From positions 1-44,076 of the forward strand of contig SCSF01000098.1 of assembly GCA_004298435.1 (NCBI GenBank): DNA of 44,076 nucleotides. Direction: 5' to 3'. The DNA comes from Beijerinckiaceae bacterium. GTDB lineage: Bacteria > Pseudomonadota > Alphaproteobacteria > Rhizobiales > Beijerinckiaceae. Below the pieces are notes generated by a model. It made no database searches. It was not told where the DNA came from and saw only the letters and a list, made by a program, of their open reading frames with translations. A program made the translations under genes and the position numbers. Each line of letters begins with the position of its first letter. Position 1 is the stretch's first letter. Shown here in pieces: positions 41,906-44,076 of this stretch.

Positions 41906-42279
41906 CGGTGCTCCCCGCGCGTTATCGCTGTTTTGAGAGTTGGCACAGCGAAGATAGGTTACCGAATTACATCGGCCCTGTTGCTCTCGCCAGAAGTTCC
42001 AGTGCGGATGACGCAAAAATGAACGCTGATCTTTGGAATTATTCATGAGTCTCACGGGTCAGCAGTGCCCCATGCGAAACGTCAGGCCCTTGTTCATCGC
42101 CGCGCCAAACGGAATTTTGTCAACAAGACTGCCATAGACACCCGGAACGGAAATGATTCCGGCATACGAATTTCTGCGCAGGGCCGTTCATTCTCGCTTC
42201 CTGTTTGAACTAAATCGCCGGCTGGAGACGCGGTTCCCTGCAAGCGAAGCGGCTCCTTGTCCGCGCGAAAGCGAATCTC
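41906..42279. other. intergenic stretch upstream of the YceI gene
   Basis: No gene is supported. A short CCGGAA...TTCCGG hairpin near 42142-42164 is the only structure noticed. The promoter of the YceI gene should be in the first 100 bases. Confidence 0.35.
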
Positions 42280-42313
42280 AAAATAAAAACCTCGATCGCA
42301 ATCACGATCGAGG
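42280..42313 (-). terminator. rho-independent terminator of the small hypothetical gene
   Basis: On the reverse strand CCTCGATCG-TGATTG-CGATCGAGG is followed by TTTTTATTTTG. The stem is a perfect 9 bp. It lies 30 bases after the stop of the gene at 42343-42726 and supports that gene being real. Confidence 0.8.
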
Positions 42314-42342
42314 CTCAGCTACGGCAACGTCGCGTCAGCGGC

Positions 42343-42726
42343 TCAACAATTCTTGAGCCTGCGCAGCCGGGTGCGCATGAATTTCGGATGCCTCGGCGTT
42401 TCGAACGTAAGGCATTTGAGATAGGGACGGCGCCGCGCCTTGGCTGCTTTTGTCATGCGCACAAGCTCCGAGCACATGGCTACCGGCACATCGGCGGAAT
42501 ACATTCGCAAAACCAGCAACAGATCCGCTGCGCGTTCGCGCGCGCCAAGATCGATAGCGATGCGCAGATCCTCTCGAATGAGATCACGGACCGTGGCAGT
42601 GCCTCTCCAACGATTGAGAAGATAGCTGGCAAGCAAGGCTTCGTGCTTAGCTGACGGTCCGGGTCCAAGCAACACTTCATTCGAACTGAGGCCAAGGTGA
42701 TCGATACATTCAGATACTGAAAACAT
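42343..42726 (-). CDS. small hypothetical protein
   Basis: The 127 residues begin MFSVSECIDHLGLSSNEVLL and contain 'AKHEALLASYLLNRWRGTAT' and 'DLGARERAADLLLVLRMYSA', a mostly helical pattern. The C-terminus is strongly basic ('AKARRRPYLKCLTF', 'FMRTRLRRLKNC'). GGGGTAG precedes the start and a clear terminator follows, so the gene is likely real. I do not recognise the family, though the style resembles short conserved proteins of the Beijerinckiaceae (from memory). The basic tail could touch nucleic acid. No signal peptide or membrane helix is seen. Confidence 0.6.
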   Translation of the reverse strand: MFSVSECIDHLGLSSNEVLLGPGPSAKHEALLASYLLNRWRGTATVRDLIREDLRIAIDLGARERAADLLLVLRMYSADVPVAMCSELVRMTKAAKARRRPYLKCLTFETPRHPKFMRTRLRRLKNC

Positions 42727-43108
42727 CGTACTACCCCAGGCTGCGCAGCGCTGACTTTACTGTCTCGCGCCGCCTGAAAGTTTCAGCGATTCGGCCAAAT
42801 GGATTACGCCGCGTCAAGCGGAGTCTATAGATATTTTCAAGAGTTGATTGAATGATGCGTTTTGACGCCATTCTCTGCGCACTGCATCAATGCACTGCGG
42901 GACGTTATCTCGCTTGCGCAGCAGAACACCCGATCACGCGCAGATATTTGCGAATGTTAGAATTACTGGCGGCATCAAGTTTTTCGTCGCGAAATTTTAG
43001 TCAACATTTCTCGAAGCCGTTTTGTTTTTGCTTTTCGGAAAGTTCGTTTGCCGCCCTGGCCGAGCTGGCGCTCGGGTGCTTCTTGGCCAGGGCTGAAGAA
43101 CCTTCGAT
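42727..43108. other. gene-free stretch between the hypothetical gene and the SucD-like gene
   Basis: A 93-residue plus-strand frame (42852-43133) runs into the SucD-like 3' end and lacks family features. GCCCTGGCC (43053-43061) and GGCCAGGGC (43085-43093) could form a hairpin that ends the SucD-like transcript. The promoter of the hypothetical gene should lie just above 42726. Confidence 0.35.
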
Positions 43109-44023
43109 CTACGCTGAAAAGGCTTTAGCCTGACGTTTTGGGTGGGCGACGCCAGCAAGAGCAGCATTCAGAAGCTGCGGAATTTCCGCAGGCGTATCGG
43201 CGACAGCGACTCCGGCTTTTTCCAACGCGCGACGCTTGCCATCGTAGCTGCCGAAATTGCCCGAAACGATAGCGCCCGCATGCCCCATTTTCTTGCCTCG
43301 CGGCGAGGCGCGCCCGGCAATGAAAGCCACAACCGGTTTCGTCATCGACGCGGCATATTCGGCCGCTGCCTCCTCCATAGCGCCGCCAATCTCTCCAACC
43401 ATGACGACAGCGCGCGTCTTATCGTCCTCATCGAGTGCAACGAGGGCATCGCGCGTCGTCGTTCCAATCATCGGGTCGCCACCGATGCCGAGGAACGCCG
43501 ATTGGCCAATCCCGGCGCGAGTGAGATTGAGACAAACGAGAGTGCCGAGACTGCCGCTGCGCGAAATCACGCCGACATCGCCCGGCTTGAAGACATTGGG
43601 ATTGTGCCCCGGCATGATCCCTATGAACCCTTCGCCGGGCGTGACGATGCCAGCCGTATTGGGTCCGACGATGCGCGTGCCGTGCTGGCGCGCGGCGTGC
43701 TGAATCGCGATAACATCGCGCGCGGGAATATGTTCGGTAAGGATCACGACGGCTTTCGCGCCAGCTTCGATCGCGTCGAGCGCTGCCTCTTTCGCGGCCG
43801 CAGGCGGGATGAAGGTCACAGCTATGTCGAACGGCGTTTCTGCCATCGCGGCTTTCGCGGAGGCGTAGACCGGCAAGCCAAGATGCTGCTGCCCGGCGCG
43901 CTTCGGGTTGACGCCCGCAACGACGGCCGTTCCACAGTCGATCATCTTCTCCGTCCAGAAGCTGCCCTGCTTGCCGGTGATGCCCTGCACAAGCACGCGG
44001 GCGCCTTGCCGATAAATCATCAT
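43109..44023 (-). CDS. succinyl-CoA synthetase alpha / malate-CoA ligase beta-like subunit
   Basis: The 304 residues show the CoA-binding Rossmann domain ('MIYRQGARVLVQGITGKQGS'), 'TRIVGPNTAGIVTPGEGFIG' and the ligase part 'VGVISRSGSLGTLVCLNLTR', 'FLGIGGDPMIGTTTRD' and 'VVMVGEIGGAMEEAA'. The phospho-histidine is in 'KKMGHAGAIVSG'. The subunit attaches CoA to a dicarboxylate with NTP use. It differs clearly from housekeeping SucD in the loop 'KRAGQQHLGLPVYASAK' and in the C-terminus. In a serine-cycle organism it could be MtkB-like. The start codon overlaps the stop of the partial upstream gene, so they are coupled. Confidence 0.85.
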   Translation of the reverse strand: MMIYRQGARVLVQGITGKQGSFWTEKMIDCGTAVVAGVNPKRAGQQHLGLPVYASAKAAMAETPFDIAVTFIPPAAAKEAALDAIEAGAKAVVILTEHIPARDVIAIQHAARQHGTRIVGPNTAGIVTPGEGFIGIMPGHNPNVFKPGDVGVISRSGSLGTLVCLNLTRAGIGQSAFLGIGGDPMIGTTTRDALVALDEDDKTRAVVMVGEIGGAMEEAAAEYAASMTKPVVAFIAGRASPRGKKMGHAGAIVSGNFGSYDGKRRALEKAGVAVADTPAEIPQLLNAALAGVAHPKRQAKAFSA

Positions 44024-44076
44024 TGCGCAGCCTCCACAGCGGCCTTCACCGCATCTTCCATGAAATCGAAGGGTTC
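44020..44076 (-). CDS. C-terminal end of the partner (SucC/MtkA-like) subunit
   Basis: The last 18 codons before TGA (44020-44022) read EPFDFMEDAVKAAVEAAQ. They overlap the SucD-like start by four bases (ATGA). A beta/ATP-grasp subunit normally precedes the alpha subunit in this way, and 'AVKAAVEAA' fits the C-terminal helix of such proteins. The identification rests mainly on position, since the rest lies outside the window. Confidence 0.5.
   Translation of the reverse strand, partial: EPFDFMEDAVKAAVEAAQ

Noticed and set aside
42852-43133. 93-residue plus-strand frame
   Set aside because: Runs into the 3' end of the SucD-like gene and shows no family pattern.

Overview
The window looks like chromosomal DNA of a GC-rich alphaproteobacterium of the order Hyphomicrobiales (Rhizobiales), most likely near the Beijerinckiaceae/Methylocystaceae. 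The taxonomic guess is an inference. It rests on protein resemblance remembered, not searched: the hydroxypyruvate reductase resembles the serine-cycle HprA of methylotrophs, gatC/gatA/gatB are grouped, and a dispersed palindromic repeat of a type I associate with Rhizobiales genomes is present. There are no rRNA genes, no CRISPR array, no prophage and no classical insertion sequence. One tRNA gene (Gln, CUG) is present.

Region 1 (1-4.5 kb) is a redox and regulator cluster: an ArsR-type regulator cut by the window edge, a flavin-reductase-like protein, and a LysR regulator divergent from carboxymuconolactone-decarboxylase-like, aldo/keto reductase and zinc alcohol dehydrogenase genes. Region 2 (4.5-8.5 kb) holds a stomatin/SPFH gene with a small partner, a stand-alone cobF, a small proline-rich exported protein and a histone-H1-like lysine-rich protein. 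Region 3 (8.5-13.8 kb) carries gatC, gatA and gatB (glutamyl-tRNA(Gln) amidotransferase), interrupted by a DUF559 nuclease-fold gene bracketed by inverted repeats, then a UPF0173 metallohydrolase and ruvX.

Region 4 (13.8-20.9 kb) has a His/Tyr/Gly-rich exported protein, hprA, a surface-glycan cluster (nucleotide-sugar 4-epimerase, two glycosyltransferases, sulfotransferase) and tRNA-Gln. Region 5 (21.7-29.9 kb) has a small exported protein, an OmpR-type two-component pair, and a convergent tripartite RND efflux operon (outer-membrane lipoprotein, adaptor, permease) whose genes overlap by 4 bases. Region 6 (30.4-36.7 kb) has an exported YVTN-type beta-propeller, an outer-membrane barrel, and two closely related response regulators around one histidine kinase.

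Region 7 (37-44 kb) has a VOC protein, an operon of an unknown gene plus DUF2249 behind an NsrR-like operator, an AT-rich uracil-DNA-glycosylase-like gene, ilvD, an exported YceI protein, a small hypothetical gene, and a SucD/MtkB-like subunit preceded by the tail of its likely beta subunit.

The most unusual signals are the DUF559 cassette inside the gat cluster, the NsrR-like operator controlling an unknown gene, the UDG-like gene, the duplicated response regulators beside a truncated signal-peptide ORF, and a dispersed two-part palindromic repeat that recurs at gene ends.
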